From the NCBI GenBank assembly GCA_905182865.1, contig CAJJCY010000002.1, forward strand, positions 381,040 to 445,039: a stretch of DNA of 64,000 nt, read 5' to 3'. Positions 21,128 through 31,988 of this stretch are shown here, in pieces (position 1 is the stretch's first letter; every line of letters starts with the position of its first letter). Made by a program: the position numbers and the translations under genes. The notes under the pieces were generated by a model that worked only from the letters and a program-made list of their open reading frames with translations, did not search any database and was not told the origin of the DNA. Origin of the DNA: an uncultured SAR324 cluster bacterium. Lineage in GTDB: Bacteria > SAR324 > NAC60-12.

Positions 21128-23011
21128 TTATTTTCTACTCATCTTCTTTTTGCGGCCTGTTTTCGGAGCTGAAATACTTTTAATTCCACCTTTTCCTTTA
21201 CTGCCTTCTCTGTCACGAGGACTTGAGACTCTTGACTTTCTTTCTTTATTTAACAGCGAAATATGTAACTGCTTGCCTGCCACCCAAACTTTTTTCAAGT
21301 CACTGAAAACATCTTTGGGCATACCTTCAGGCAAATCAATCACACTGAAGTCATCATAAATATTGATGCGTCCTATGTGCTGACTGTCGAGTCCTGCTTC
21401 ATTGGCAATCGCGCCTACAATGTTGTTTGGTTTTACATCGTGATTGTGTCCTACCTCAATACGGAAACGTTCCATACCTTCTTCCAGAGGAAGTTCTTTA
21501 TTAGAAGTCCTATCCTGATTTTTTCCAAGAACTTTATCACGCTTTTCCAGAGTAAATTCTTTTTTAGGAATTCTATCCTGATCTTTTCCACGAACTTTAT
21601 CACGTATCCTTCCGCGTTCTTTCCCTCTATCACCTCCACGACCTTTACGTGGTTTTGTTTCATCGTTCTGCCAACTTTTATCTTCTTTAAAATTATGAGA
21701 TTTTGCCTGCAGCATTAAAGGTGTTTCTCCTTGTAAAAGCAGTCCCAAAGCGGCTGCGATTTCCAATACTGGCACATTATGTTCCTGCTGATATTGTTCA
21801 ATCATCTGATGATACAGTCCCAACTCTTCCGAAGCCAAAGTATCAGTAATGCGCTGTTTGAATTTTGCCATCCGCTGATCATTGATTAGTTCAGTTGAGG
21901 GAAGTTCCATAATTTCGATCTTCTGGTTTGTTGCTCTTTCAATTGCGTGCAGCATTGATTTTTCACGCGGAGCAACAAATAAAATTGCGTCGCCTTGACG
22001 ACCGGCACGTCCAGTACGGCCGATACGATGGACATAACCTTCTGTATCATGAGGAATATCGTAGTTTATCACATGGGTTATGCGCTCAACGTCCAGTCCT
22101 CGTGCCGCAACGTCCGTGGCAACCAGAATATCCAATTTACCGCTTTTCAATCTCTCGATCGAACGTTCGCGCTGATTTTGTTTTATATCACCATTTAATG
22201 GAGTGGAAGCATATCCGCGTGCCTCAAGTTTTGCAGACAACTCTACCGTAGCCGTTTTTGTGCGGACAAAAATAAGCATCGCCTCAAATGGTTCTGCTTC
22301 CAGGATACGAGTCAGCGCATCCAGTTTATGCATCCCGCTCACCGGCCAGAAACGTTGACGGATCGTAGGGGCAGTGGTGGTTTTATCCTTAATGATAATT
22401 TGTACAGGGTCTTTCAAATATCGCGTGGCAATCCGTCTTATCTGCTGCGGCATGGTAGCCGAAAAAAGCGCAATTTGTCTTTCCTCAGGGGTTTTCTCAA
22501 GAATCCACTTAACGTCATCAATAAAACCCATCCTCAGCATTTCATCTGCTTCATCCAGAACAAGTGTGCTGAGCTTATCAAGTTTCAAAGTACCGCGACG
22601 CATGTGATCCATCACGCGTCCTGGAGTTCCAACCACTACATGTGATCCACGTTTCAAACCTCGTATTTGCCCACTATATTCCTGACCTCCGTAAATCGGC
22701 AGAACATGAAAACTCTTCATATGAGACGCATATTTTTTAAAGGCTTCTGCGACCTGAATCGCCAACTCTCGGGTAGGCGCAAGGACCAGAACCTGTGGGT
22801 CTTTCTGCCGTAAATTTAAGTTGGAAAGCAAGGGCAGAGCAAAAGCCGCTGTTTTACCAGTACCAGTTTGCGCCTGTCCAATAACATCGTGACCATTTAG
22901 CAAGTAAGGTATACACTGCTCTTGAATTGGGGTAGGAGTTTCATAACCAACTTCGTCTAATGCTTTATGGAGTGCCGGTTTGAGTTCGAATTCACTAAAT
23001 GTACTTGTCAT
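21128..23011 (-). CDS. deaD: DEAD-box ATP-dependent RNA helicase (DeaD/CsdA type)
   Basis: 627 residues, intact. Helicase motifs in order: Q motif (F.....GYETPTPIQEQCIP), I (AQTGTGKT), Ia (PTRELAIQ), Ib (TPGR), II (DEAD), III (SAT), IV (LIFVRTK), V (ATDVAARGLDV) and VI (HRIGRTGRAGR). A basic linker with RG-rich and Lys-rich repeats (about 455-520) precedes a C-terminal DbpA-like RNA-binding domain (FRIEVGHNHDVKPNNIVGAIANEAG...IGRINIYDDFSVIDLP). The family unwinds structured RNA in ribosome assembly and in cold adaptation. Transcribed alone, with about 600 bases of non-coding DNA upstream. Confidence 0.93.
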   Translation of the reverse strand: MTSTFSEFELKPALHKALDEVGYETPTPIQEQCIPYLLNGHDVIGQAQTGTGKTAAFALPLLSNLNLRQKDPQVLVLAPTRELAIQVAEAFKKYASHMKSFHVLPIYGGQEYSGQIRGLKRGSHVVVGTPGRVMDHMRRGTLKLDKLSTLVLDEADEMLRMGFIDDVKWILEKTPEERQIALFSATMPQQIRRIATRYLKDPVQIIIKDKTTTAPTIRQRFWPVSGMHKLDALTRILEAEPFEAMLIFVRTKTATVELSAKLEARGYASTPLNGDIKQNQRERSIERLKSGKLDILVATDVAARGLDVERITHVINYDIPHDTEGYVHRIGRTGRAGRQGDAILFVAPREKSMLHAIERATNQKIEIMELPSTELINDQRMAKFKQRITDTLASEELGLYHQMIEQYQQEHNVPVLEIAAALGLLLQGETPLMLQAKSHNFKEDKSWQNDETKPRKGRGGDRGKERGRIRDKVRGKDQDRIPKKEFTLEKRDKVLGKNQDRTSNKELPLEEGMERFRIEVGHNHDVKPNNIVGAIANEAGLDSQHIGRINIYDDFSVIDLPEGMPKDVFSDLKKVWVAGKQLHISLLNKERKSRVSSPRDREGSKGKGGIKSISAPKTGRKKKMSRK

Positions 23012-23606
23012 TATAATCGTTTTGGTGTGGGGTATTTAAATTGAATTGTCTAATTGACGGTCTTGTAAAATTTCTGAAATCCAGCCAACAGCTAAATCAG
23101 CAGTCCGGGAATTAAAAATGTCCAGAAGTAGTTCGGGTTCATGCTCTTAGCATGCTTTGGGGAAATATTTAATAAGTTTCGCTAGTATAATATTTCTCAA
23201 TTCTTATGCAATGACACTGTTTTATCAATTTCTAAGTGTTCATCAAATTTGAATTTTTACTGACAATTTTATTAAACCGCAAAACTTTCTTTTTTAGTAA
23301 CTAATTATTATCTCATATATTGGCAACAGATAAAAGACACAATACTTATATTGCATATATAAATTGGATTTTCTGAAAACAAATTTCTTTTTATCAGCAA
23401 TAAGTTGAGCTGGGATTAAGTCCTCCCCAAAGTTTGAGAACTAGTATTCAAGTAGTCTCCCTGGATTCCCACATTTGTTAGAATGACAATGAAGTATTCA
23501 CAATTTTTCCAGAAGATTCTAGCGAAGGGAACGCCGTTTCGTGCCTAGGGGAATGACAATGAAGAATTATCGAAAACGGCAAATTGATTGACTTTTTAGC
23601 TTTAAG
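23012..23606. other. intergenic region between deaD and copA
   Basis: No gene is supported. It holds the promoter side of deaD, the echo of the sucA-upstream motif at 23092-23130, and a composite repeat at 23450-23575. Confidence 0.5.
23450..23575. repeat. intergenic repeat with GGAATGACAATGAAG units
   Basis: The words CCCTGGATTCCC...GAATGACAATGAAG and GGGGAATGACAATGAAG occur twice within 120 bases, around sequence of the type TCCAGAAGATTCTAGCG. This belongs to the same style of palindromic 'rejected-read' intergenic repeat as 34105-34228 (GTCATCCCGGACTTGATCC...GAATGACAA). No coding content. Confidence 0.55.
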
Positions 23607-25895
23607 TCAACTTTTAAAAAATGAAAAACCTCGCAAGCGTAGTGAATTTATCACTACAGAAACTGAACTGAACGCCATTGCTCCTGCAGCGAACATAGGA
23701 TGCAAAGCCGGACCTCCTAAAGGTACGAGCAGTCCGGCCGCGATCGGAATTCCGATTACGTTGTATCCAAATGCCCAAAACAGATTTTGCCGAATATTCC
23801 GCAAGGTCGCGCGACTGAGCATTAACGCATCGGAAACGTGCCGCAAATCATTTTTCATCAACACAACATCCGAGGTTTCCATCGCCACATCGGTTCCAGA
23901 ACCCATCGCGATTCCGACATCCGCCTGCGCTAATGCAGGAGCGTCGTTTATTCCGTCGCCGATCATGCCCACACGAGCGCCTTGTGCCTGATACTGTTTC
24001 ACAATTTTAGCTTTCTCTTCGGGAAGAACTCCAGCATGAATTTTTGTAACTCCAGTTTTTGAAGCCACTGCTTCCGCAGAACTTTGCTGATCTCCTGTCA
24101 ACATCACAACTTCCAAACCTAATTCCTTAAATTTACGGACGGCTGCTTTGCTTTCCGGACGAGCCTCGTCTGCCAGACAAATTACACCGATTAATTTTCC
24201 ATCAACAGCCACGAAAATTGGTGTGCTTCCAGAAACGATCTGTTCTGCTAAATTTTCCGGAACCTCGGTAAAAACATTTTCCGCACGCATCAAAGCAGGA
24301 TTGCCGGCTAAAACTAACTTTTCATTGCAAACGGCTTTTACACCAAATCCGGTTTTGGCTTCAAATGCGGAAATTTCAGGTAATGTAAGGTCCACTTCCA
24401 GATTCCGCTTTTGCGCTTCTGCAACCACGGCTCTGCCAAGTGGATGTTCCGAACCCTGCTCTACCGCTGCTGCAAAAAGTAACACCTCTGTTGTATCAGT
24501 CTCGGAATTTTCTGCTTCAGTATCAACTGTCAGAATTTGTGTGACTTTTGGTCGACCTTCCGTGAGCGTTCCGGTTTTGTCCATAATGATTGTGTTCAAA
24601 CCCTGTGCTGCTTCAAGCGCCGTAGCATTCCGGAATAGAATTCCGTGTTGCGCTCCGGTTCCGGTTCCAACCATAATCGCAATCGGCGTGGCCAGTCCCA
24701 AAGCACAAGGACAGGCAATCACCAAAACGGCGACAGTGTAACCTAATATTTCATTGGCGGATGCTCCGGAAAGCCACCACCCAACTCCGGTAAAGGCCGC
24801 AATTACCAAAACCACAGGAACGAAAAAGCCTGCAACTTGATCGGCCAAACGTGCTACCGGTGCTTTGGCCAGTTGAGCGTTTTCCACCAGCCGGATTATG
24901 CGGGACAGTGTTGTTTGTCCTCCCACGCTCTGTACTCGAATCGTGAGCACTCCGTTGGTGTTGAGGGTTCCTCCGGTGACTTCAGATCCACTGGAACCGT
25001 GATCTCCTACAGTTTTTTCAACGGGAAGCGGCTCACCAGTGAGCATTGATTCGTCCACAAAACTTGAGCCTTCCACAACGATTCCATCTGCCGGTACAAT
25101 ACTTCCCGGACGAACACGCAGGACATCTCCGGGATGTACCAAATCAATTGAAATGCTTGATTCCTTTCCCTCATGCACCAGGACTGCTGCTTTGGGACGC
25201 AATTTCAACAACGAACTGATCGCTGCAGAAGCATGGCTGCGGCTTTTGGCTTCGAGCGATTTTCCCATCAAAATTAGTGCGATGATCACACCTGCTGTTT
25301 CAAAATAAAAACCTTCTGCGTTCAGTTGCGTTCCAAATAAATTCCACAAACTGAACCCGACCGCCGCAGCAGTTCCCATGGCTACGAGGGTATCCATGTT
25401 GGGGGTACGATGCAACAATGTGGAAATTCCTTTAGTATAAAAATCACGTCCGGCCCAAAGCACAGGCAAAGTCAACAGCAATTGAAGCATTCCGTAGCGC
25501 AGGGGTTCCGTTTCCGGAGCAAACCAGTTGGGAAGTGAAAAACCTAACATCGGCCCCATGGCCAGCAAAACAAGCGGTATTGAAAATCCAAGCGCCAGCC
25601 ACATTTTGCTGCGGAATTTCAAGTATTCCTGTTCCGACTGCTCGGATGGTTCCGGTGCATCTTCAGTATCCTTCAATCGTTGAGCCTTAAATCCTGCTTC
25701 TTCAACAGCGGATTCCAGAACCGATGGATTCGCGATTTCTGGATTGTAATGAACTGCTGCCCGGTTCAGAGCAAAATTGACTTCCGCCAAATCCACACCA
25801 TCTACGTTGCCCAGGGCTTTTTCCACTGAATTCACACAGCCGGCGCAAGTCATCCCATGAATATCCAAATTGATAATTTGTATCGGTTGTTCCAT
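23607..25895 (-). CDS. copA: copper-exporting P1B-type ATPase
   Basis: About 762 residues from the ATG at 25895; this start is preferred because GGAG lies five bases upstream, and upstream in-frame codons would need a TTG start. One N-terminal heavy-metal domain with GMTCAGC (residues about 13-19), then the membrane segments including the CPC metal-translocation motif ([13 protein letters not shown]), actuator TGEP, phosphorylation [11 protein letters not shown], the HP box (GSEHPLG) and [10 protein letters not shown]. The CPC motif and N-terminal CxxC indicate Cu(I)/Ag(I) efflux to the periplasm. It stands alone on the minus strand and is divergent from a nitroreductase; a CsoR-like palindrome lies upstream. 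Confidence 0.93.
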   Translation of the reverse strand: MEQPIQIINLDIHGMTCAGCVNSVEKALGNVDGVDLAEVNFALNRAAVHYNPEIANPSVLESAVEEAGFKAQRLKDTEDAPEPSEQSEQEYLKFRSKMWLALGFSIPLVLLAMGPMLGFSLPNWFAPETEPLRYGMLQLLLTLPVLWAGRDFYTKGISTLLHRTPNMDTLVAMGTAAAVGFSLWNLFGTQLNAEGFYFETAGVIIALILMGKSLEAKSRSHASAAISSLLKLRPKAAVLVHEGKESSISIDLVHPGDVLRVRPGSIVPADGIVVEGSSFVDESMLTGEPLPVEKTVGDHGSSGSEVTGGTLNTNGVLTIRVQSVGGQTTLSRIIRLVENAQLAKAPVARLADQVAGFFVPVVLVIAAFTGVGWWLSGASANEILGYTVAVLVIACPCALGLATPIAIMVGTGTGAQHGILFRNATALEAAQGLNTIIMDKTGTLTEGRPKVTQILTVDTEAENSETDTTEVLLFAAAVEQGSEHPLGRAVVAEAQKRNLEVDLTLPEISAFEAKTGFGVKAVCNEKLVLAGNPALMRAENVFTEVPENLAEQIVSGSTPIFVAVDGKLIGVICLADEARPESKAAVRKFKELGLEVVMLTGDQQSSAEAVASKTGVTKIHAGVLPEEKAKIVKQYQAQGARVGMIGDGINDAPALAQADVGIAMGSGTDVAMETSDVVLMKNDLRHVSDALMLSRATLRNIRQNLFWAFGYNVIGIPIAAGLLVPLGGPALHPMFAAGAMAFSSVSVVINSLRLRGFSFFKS

Positions 25896-26035
25896 TTTTA
25901 CTCCAAAATTCAAAGAATCTTTGCATGTTCGATTTTATAACAATATCCAAAAGAACACATAAACCAGGTAGGGATGCATTACACGGTGGCATGAGGCGGA
26001 GACGTAGCAAGACCCTATCGTTTCATCATTCTTTT

Positions 26036-26052
26036 ATACCTTATAGGGGTAT
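26036..26052. promoter_or_regulatory. candidate CsoR-type copper operator upstream of copA
   Basis: On the minus strand the sequence ATACCCCTATAAGGTAT is a palindrome (ATACC/GGTAT arms, 7-base centre). It resembles the TACCC(N)GGGTA operators bound by CsoR-family copper repressors. It lies about 140 bases upstream of the copA start. No csoR gene is in the window, so this is a prediction from pattern and context. Confidence 0.45.
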
Positions 26053-26489
26053 TATGTTCAGATCAAGCTAAATAAATAATTTTTTCCCATTGAAACTTTT
26101 CCAGACTATGTGAAAGTAAAATTGTGTCTTTCAGCTTTATTTCCCTTTTCTCCACTTTTTGAGGGACTTCATCTTGTACGCAACGCTACTCATCACAAAT
26201 TACGATAAATCTTCCGCTCGCTATTTAAAAATTAAATGAACCTTCATTGATGGAGAACACCATTAAAATTATTTCTTCAAAAACAAAAACCACGACAGCA
26301 TCCTGTAAGCGGTGCGTCCCAGTTTTTCACTTCCTTTCTCGTCCGAAGGTCTTTTTTTTCTGTTCTGACGGTCAAATTATAAATTCTGGATTCATATTAG
26401 TTAGCATTAACAAAGGTCTGTCATTTGCACTTCCCTGTAAAAAATTGCATGATGTAGTAACATCGTTTTCTCATCAAAATAAATGTATA

Positions 26490-27182
26490 ATGAAAGACAG
26501 AAGTAATTCAATCTCTACCGCCCTAAATCCCACTATACCCCTGGATTATCAGGAATATCCAATTGAAGAAGTTCAGCGTCGTTCGCTGGAGTACTACGAA
26601 AATATGAAGCGTCGTCGAACGGTTCGCGATTTTTCCAGGCGTAAAGTACCTCTTGATATTATTGAAAATTGTTTGCGTACCGCAGACACTGCACCGAACG
26701 GAGCAAATCAACATCCATGGCATTTTGTCGTGGTTTCTGATCCGGAAATTAAGCTTCAAATCCGGGAGGCTGCGGAAAAGGAGGAGCAGGACTTTTACAA
26801 AAGCCGCGCAAGCAGTGAATGGCTCGAAGCTCTTGCACCACTGGGAACGGATGAAAACAAACCCTTTTTAGAAACTGCTCCTTATTTGATTGCCATTTTT
26901 GCCAAGGTATATGGTCTTGACGAAAAAGGGAAACGTGTTAAACACTATTATGTAAATGAGTCAGTGGGAATTGCCACAGGATTATTGATCAGCGCCATTC
27001 ACCATTCAGGATTGGCGTCACTCACCCATACTCCAAGCCCAATGCGTTTCCTGAACCAAATCCTGGAGCGTCCGGAAAGGGAACGCCCCTTTTTATTACT
27101 GGTCGTAGGATATCCTGCAGCAGATGCCAGAGTTCCAGATATTCAGCGAAAATCTCTGGCAGAAATTTCTACATATTTTTGA
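26490..27182 (+). CDS. nitroreductase-family flavoprotein, iodotyrosine deiodinase-like
   Basis: About 230 residues from the ATG at 26490; the frame is open further upstream but that part is not family-like. The FMN-binding motif [13 protein letters not shown], then [16 protein letters not shown], and the C-terminal [27 protein letters not shown] and [12 protein letters not shown] are those of the IYD-like branch of the nitroreductase superfamily, which reductively dehalogenates or otherwise reduces aromatic substrates with FMN. Substrate unknown. It stands divergent to copA and its stop codon directly touches the truncated end of a CDF transporter gene, suggesting a rearrangement joint there. 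Confidence 0.8.
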   Translation: MKDRSNSISTALNPTIPLDYQEYPIEEVQRRSLEYYENMKRRRTVRDFSRRKVPLDIIENCLRTADTAPNGANQHPWHFVVVSDPEIKLQIREAAEKEEQDFYKSRASSEWLEALAPLGTDENKPFLETAPYLIAIFAKVYGLDEKGKRVKHYYVNESVGIATGLLISAIHHSGLASLTHTPSPMRFLNQILERPERERPFLLLVVGYPAADARVPDIQRKSLAEISTYF

Positions 27183-27731
27183 GGGAAAATCACCAAAGTG
27201 CATGGCAATACTGCCGATCAGCACAACCGTCCAGCCCAGCACATCTTCCATTAAATGCCAGTTGACCATTTTTGCATTCAGGGACTGACTTTTTCGATTG
27301 CGCCAAAAAGCAAAACCATTAAACGCAATTCCCAGCAATGCCAACCAAAACATACCTGTTGCGTCAACAATCTGTGGTTCAAACAGGCGGGGGATGACAA
27401 GTACAATAACCACAATCGAACCTGCCAGCAGGACCACTCCATTGATCAACGCGGCCAAAAGTGATAAACGTCCATAACCATAGGAAAACCGCTGATCTCT
27501 TTCCTTCCCCGACGCTTTCTGTAAATACCACGCGAGTAACAACGCCAATGAATCACCTGCATCGTGCAAAGCATCCGCTAAAATAGCGACGCTGTTTGTC
27601 CATAATCCACCCGCAATTTCAATCAGCGTGAAAATAAAATTTAGCAGAAACGCGCCACCGAGTGCTTCTCAGAGTACTCGCTCATGTCAATGACCATGTT
27701 CATGGTGATTTTTGATGTTTCCGCTTTCCAT
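27183..27731 (-). pseudogene. cation diffusion facilitator (CDF) transporter, decayed
   Basis: From the ATG at 27731 the frame reads MESGNIKNHHEHGH, meets TGA (27687-27689), then HERVL and a second TGA (27669-27671), and continues in the same frame as an unmistakable CDF protein: LNFIFTLIEIAGGLWTNSVAILADALHDAGDSLAL, FSYGYGRLSLLAALINGVVLL, NWHLMEDVLGWTVVLIGSIAMHFGDFP. It holds the metal-site pattern (HDAGD, HLMED). Homology stops at about 27183, where the nitroreductase gene ends, so the last membrane helices and the cytosolic domain are gone. Two nonsense codons plus a 3' deletion make this a real pseudogene and not only a sequencing slip. Such transporters export Zn, Co or Cd. Confidence 0.85.
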
Positions 27732-27907
27732 TTTTCTGTAGTTTTTTTATTATTATCGTCTACTTAAAAAGTATAACTATTAACAGCTGGTATAAAAGAT
27801 ATGTCTGAAAAACACGAATTTTATCCATTTATTTTTTCTATCTTAATGGTTCATTATTCTTCAGATTCTGGCAATAAAAACTCAACTCCAGCTGGCGGAA
27901 GAATAGC

Positions 27908-30634
27908 ATGAAAACCCAAACCCCTCAAACAATTTATCTCAAAGATTACAGGCCTCCACAGTTTTTGATCGATACGGTGGATTTGCATATTTATTTAGCT
28001 GAAGAATGGACGACAGTAAAAGCAGAATTGAATTTCAGGCGAAATCCTGCTTCCGCTGAAAACAGTAAAACACTGGTACTCAATGGACATAAGATGGAAC
28101 TTATGGCTGTCATTCTGGATAATGTGGAACTGACGCAGGATCAGTATCAAGTTGATGAATCTCAACTTACAATTAATGATGTTCCGGAAAAATTTGTACT
28201 GTCAACAGAGGTCCGGATTCAACCGCAAAACAACACCGAGCTTGAGGGTCTTTACAAATCCAGCATTCTGTTCTGCACTCAATGCGAATCAGAAGGTTTC
28301 CGTAAAATAACATATTTCCTGGACCGTCCGGATGTCATGTCACTTTACAGCACAACCATTTACGCCGATCCGCAGCTCTATCCGGTGATGCTTTCAAATG
28401 GTAATCTGCTCGACAGCGGAAAACTAACTGACGGTCGACACTGGGTAAAATGGGAAGATCCTTTCCCAAAACCGGCTTATCTTTTTGCGCTGGTCGCCGG
28501 AAATTTACTACACATTGAGGACTCATTCCAGACATCTTCCGGACGTGAGGTGAAATTGCAAATATACGTTGAAGCAGAAAATATTGAATTGTTGTCGATC
28601 GCGCTCATGCAAGTCCTTACAGATTCGATGCGCTGGGATGCAGAACGTTTCGGACGGGAGTATGACCTTGATTTGTTCATGATTGTAGCAGTCGATGATT
28701 TCAACATGGGAGCCATGGAAAACAAAGGTTTGAATATTTTCAATTCAGCGGCCGTCCTAGCCAGCACCGATGCGTCTTTTCAAAACGTCGAGGCGATCGT
28801 CGCTCACGAATATTTTCACAACTGGTCTGGAAATCGTGTGACCTGCCGTGACTGGTTTCAACTGAGCCTCAAGGAAGGTTTCACCGTTTTCCGTGACTCT
28901 CAGTTTTCTGCAGATATGAGTTCACCAACGGTCAAGCGGGTAGAGGATGTCACGCTGCTGCGCTCTGTCCAGTTTGCTGAAGACGCGGGCCCGATGTCGC
29001 ACCCGATACGGCCAGACTCGTTTATTGAGATTAATAACTTTTACACAGCCACGGTTTATGAAAAAGGTGCCGAGGTCGTTCGTATGATCCACACGTTGCT
29101 GGGCGCAGAAAGATTTCGTATGGGGTCGGATCTGTATTTTGAGCGCCATGACGGACAGGCGGTGACCTGCGAAGACTTTGTGTTGGCTATGGAGGATGCC
29201 AGCGGTGTGAATCTGCAGCAGTTTCGCAACTGGTATTCTCAGGCGGGAACACCGGAACTCCACATCAGCGGTTCACATGATCCTGTGGCAAAAACATATT
29301 CCCTGACAGTTCGGCAATCGTGTCCGGATACTGCTGGACAACGAGGATTTGGTCCTGATAAATCCCTGACTGACGCGCATCAAAAGCAAACAGAGCCGGT
29401 TGAAATTAAAAACTCAAAACAGAATGCTCAACATTCATTCCAAAAACAACTATTTCACATTCCTATAGCGTTGGGTTTACTTTCAACAGACGGTGACACT
29501 CTGCCGTTAAAATTAACAGGCAGCACTGCTGAAAAAAATCAGGACACAATTATTCTGGAACTGCGCAAGCAAAGTGAAACTTTTGTCTTTGAAGACGTTT
29601 CTGTAGCTCCAATTCCATCGCTGTTGAGGGGATTTTCTGCACCGGTCAAGCTGCATTTTGATTACAGTAATGCTGACCTAGCCTTTTTACTGGCCAATGA
29701 CACTGACGAATTCAATCGGTGGGAAGCAGGTCAGCAACTGATGATCCGGATTTCGTTGGAACAAATCCAGCGTTTTCAAAATAATGAGCCATTTAACTTA
29801 GCCTCTGAATTGGAAAATGCATTCCGCAGTCTCCTCAAACAGACAGCAGAAGGTGATCCCGCGCTTTTGGCACTCGCGCTTAGTTTTCCAAATGACATAG
29901 GAGATGGAACTGGAATTATCAACGAATCCAATGAGCTCAATAATGAGTTTTCTACAGAAATTCATTTATTATTAGTTCCAGAATTTGAAAATACTTATCT
30001 GAATTTTCAGAAGGAAGGTCCGTTCAAAATAGATCAGCAATCAATGGGGCGTCGTAGTTTGAAAAATGTCTGTCTCGGTTACTTAACAGAACTAGAAAGT
30101 TTGGAATTCCGCAAATTGGCGCAAACTCAGTTCCATAAAAACGAAAATATGACGGACGTCGCGGGCGCGCTTGGAGTACTGACTCACCTGGATTGTACGG
30201 AGCGTGAAACCGCTTTTAGTGCGTTTGAAAACAGGTGGCGAAAAAACACGGTGGTGATGGACAAATGGTTTGCTTTGCAGGCAATTTCGTCTCTGCCAAA
30301 AACACTGGATAATGTGCAAAATCTGACGAGCCACCCTGCATTCGAAAAAAATAATCCTAATAAAATCCGGGCTTTGATCAGCACGTTTTCACGCTTTAAT
30401 CAGTTGAGATTCCATGCAGGGGACGGCTCCGGTTATGAGTTTATTGCAGAACAGGTTTTGAGGCTCGACCCACTCAATCCACAAATTGCAGCAAGGCTGG
30501 TAAGTGTTTTCAATAACTGGAAAAAATTTACTGAAACACATAAAACAAAAATGAACTATCAACTTCAGAAAATTGTTAAAACACCAAAACTTTCCGGAGA
30601 CGTTTTTGAAATTGTCTCAAAAGCTTTGGGTTAA
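27908..30634 (+). CDS. pepN: aminopeptidase N (M1 family)
   Basis: 908 residues, intact, similar to the E. coli PepN length. Exopeptidase motif GAMENKGLNIFN near residue 268, zinc site HEYFHNWSGNRVTCRDWFQLSLKEG near residue 300 (HExxH plus Glu 18 residues on), and the catalytic Tyr region NNFYTATVYEKGAEVVRM. N-terminal beta domain and a C-terminal alpha-helical domain follow the family arrangement. Cytosolic broad-specificity removal of N-terminal residues from peptides. Good ribosome site (GGAAG before the ATG). It lies 30 bases before metY on the same strand, with which it may be co-transcribed. Confidence 0.95.
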   Translation: MKTQTPQTIYLKDYRPPQFLIDTVDLHIYLAEEWTTVKAELNFRRNPASAENSKTLVLNGHKMELMAVILDNVELTQDQYQVDESQLTINDVPEKFVLSTEVRIQPQNNTELEGLYKSSILFCTQCESEGFRKITYFLDRPDVMSLYSTTIYADPQLYPVMLSNGNLLDSGKLTDGRHWVKWEDPFPKPAYLFALVAGNLLHIEDSFQTSSGREVKLQIYVEAENIELLSIALMQVLTDSMRWDAERFGREYDLDLFMIVAVDDFNMGAMENKGLNIFNSAAVLASTDASFQNVEAIVAHEYFHNWSGNRVTCRDWFQLSLKEGFTVFRDSQFSADMSSPTVKRVEDVTLLRSVQFAEDAGPMSHPIRPDSFIEINNFYTATVYEKGAEVVRMIHTLLGAERFRMGSDLYFERHDGQAVTCEDFVLAMEDASGVNLQQFRNWYSQAGTPELHISGSHDPVAKTYSLTVRQSCPDTAGQRGFGPDKSLTDAHQKQTEPVEIKNSKQNAQHSFQKQLFHIPIALGLLSTDGDTLPLKLTGSTAEKNQDTIILELRKQSETFVFEDVSVAPIPSLLRGFSAPVKLHFDYSNADLAFLLANDTDEFNRWEAGQQLMIRISLEQIQRFQNNEPFNLASELENAFRSLLKQTAEGDPALLALALSFPNDIGDGTGIINESNELNNEFSTEIHLLLVPEFENTYLNFQKEGPFKIDQQSMGRRSLKNVCLGYLTELESLEFRKLAQTQFHKNENMTDVAGALGVLTHLDCTERETAFSAFENRWRKNTVVMDKWFALQAISSLPKTLDNVQNLTSHPAFEKNNPNKIRALISTFSRFNQLRFHAGDGSGYEFIAEQVLRLDPLNPQIAARLVSVFNNWKKFTETHKTKMNYQLQKIVKTPKLSGDVFEIVSKALG

Positions 30635-30664
30635 ACTTCATCACCGCTAACAAAAGCTGGTTTT

Positions 30665-31988
30665 ATGGATCCTAAATTATTTAAATTTAACACATTAAGT
30701 TTACACGGAGGGCAGCGTCCTGATGCGGAAACAGGTGCGAGGGCCGTACCGATTTATCAGACTACCTCTTACGTTTTTAAGGACAGTGACCACGCGGCGG
30801 CGTTGTTCAATTTGGAGCAGGGCGGACACATTTACAGCCGTATTTCAAACCCAACAGTCGCGGTGCTGGAAGAACGAATCGCTGCCCTAGAGGGCGGAAC
30901 CGGCGCAGTGGCTACTGCTTCAGGACAAAGCGCGTTATTCGCTGCCATAATGACCTTGATGGGACAAGGCAACCACATCGTTTCCTCTGCTTCACTTTAC
31001 GGCGGGACCGTCAACCTTTTCCAGCACACCTTACCGCGTTTCGGCATTGAAACCACTTTTGTAAATCCCCGTAAACCGGAAGAATTCCGCAAGGCAATCC
31101 GACCTGAAACGCGCCTAGTTTTTGGTGAAATCATCGGCAATCCGGGACTCGAAATACTAGATGTTGCCTGCAGTCGCGAAGATAGCACATGAAGCTGGTT
31201 TACCCTTGTTGATTGATGCGACATTCAACACACCGTATTTGTGCCGTGCTCTTGAATTGGGAGCAGATTTGGTTTCACACTCGGTTACCAAGTGGATGGG
31301 TGGACATGGAGTTGCGTTAGGAGGAGTAGTGGTTGAAGGTGGATGTTTTAACTGGGAAACTTACGGAAAATTTCCGACGCTTACTGAACCATATGCCGGT
31401 TATCACGGGATAAATTTCTTCGAAGAATTCGGACCACAGGCTTTTTCGATGCGTATGCGTTCAGAGGCAATGCGGGATTTCGGCCCTGCGATGAGTCCAC
31501 AAAACGCTTTTTATCTCTTGCAAGGTTTGGAAACTCTACCGCTACGCATGGATCGTCACATCAGCAACACTAAAATATTGCTGGAATTTTTACAGTCCAG
31601 TGAAGAGGTCGCCTGGGTGACGCATCCGGATTTGCCGGATCATCCGGATCATGAACTGGCTTCACGAATTCTGCCAAAAGGAGCAGGATCAATTGTTGTT
31701 TTTGGAGTCAAGTCCGGAAGTTCCGGTGGAGGACGTGAAGCCGGAGCCGCGTTTATAAACTCTGTACAACTCGCTTCACATCTGGCGAATGTAGGTGACG
31801 CGAAAACACTTGTGATTCATCCAGCAAGCACCACCCACGCACAAATGGATTCCGAAACCATGAAACAGGCTGGATTGACTGAGGACATGATCCGGCTCTC
31901 CGTGGGATTGGAAGACGCAAACGATTTAATCGATGATTTTAAACAAGCCTTGCGTAAGGCCGCAAAAGCAACAGGAGCAGCAAAATGA
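30665..31988 (+). CDS. metY: O-acetylhomoserine sulfhydrylase (PLP enzyme; one frameshift)
   Basis: The N-terminal part (FNTLSLHGGQRPDAETGARAVPIYQTTSYVF...YSRISNPT, ALEGGTGAVATASGQSA) and the C-terminal part (LIDATFNTPYLCRALELGADLVSHSVTKWMGGHG) belong to the Cys/Met-metabolism PLP family; the PLP Lys is in SVTKW. The MetY subgroup is indicated by the length (about 440 residues) and by GYHGINF...FGP.AF. The frame changes once at about 31170. It makes homocysteine from O-acetylhomoserine and sulfide. The ATG of the following hydrolase overlaps its stop codon (ATGA), so the pair is translationally coupled. Confidence 0.9.

Noticed and set aside
23585-23612. TTGACTT/AAGTCAA hairpin at the copA stop as a terminator
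   Set aside because: It overlaps the stop codon and no T-run follows in the direction of transcription.
27669-27689. The two TGA codons in the CDF gene as further selenocysteine sites
   Set aside because: They are not at Cys positions of the family, no stem with a GGU loop follows at the right distance, and the gene is also truncated.
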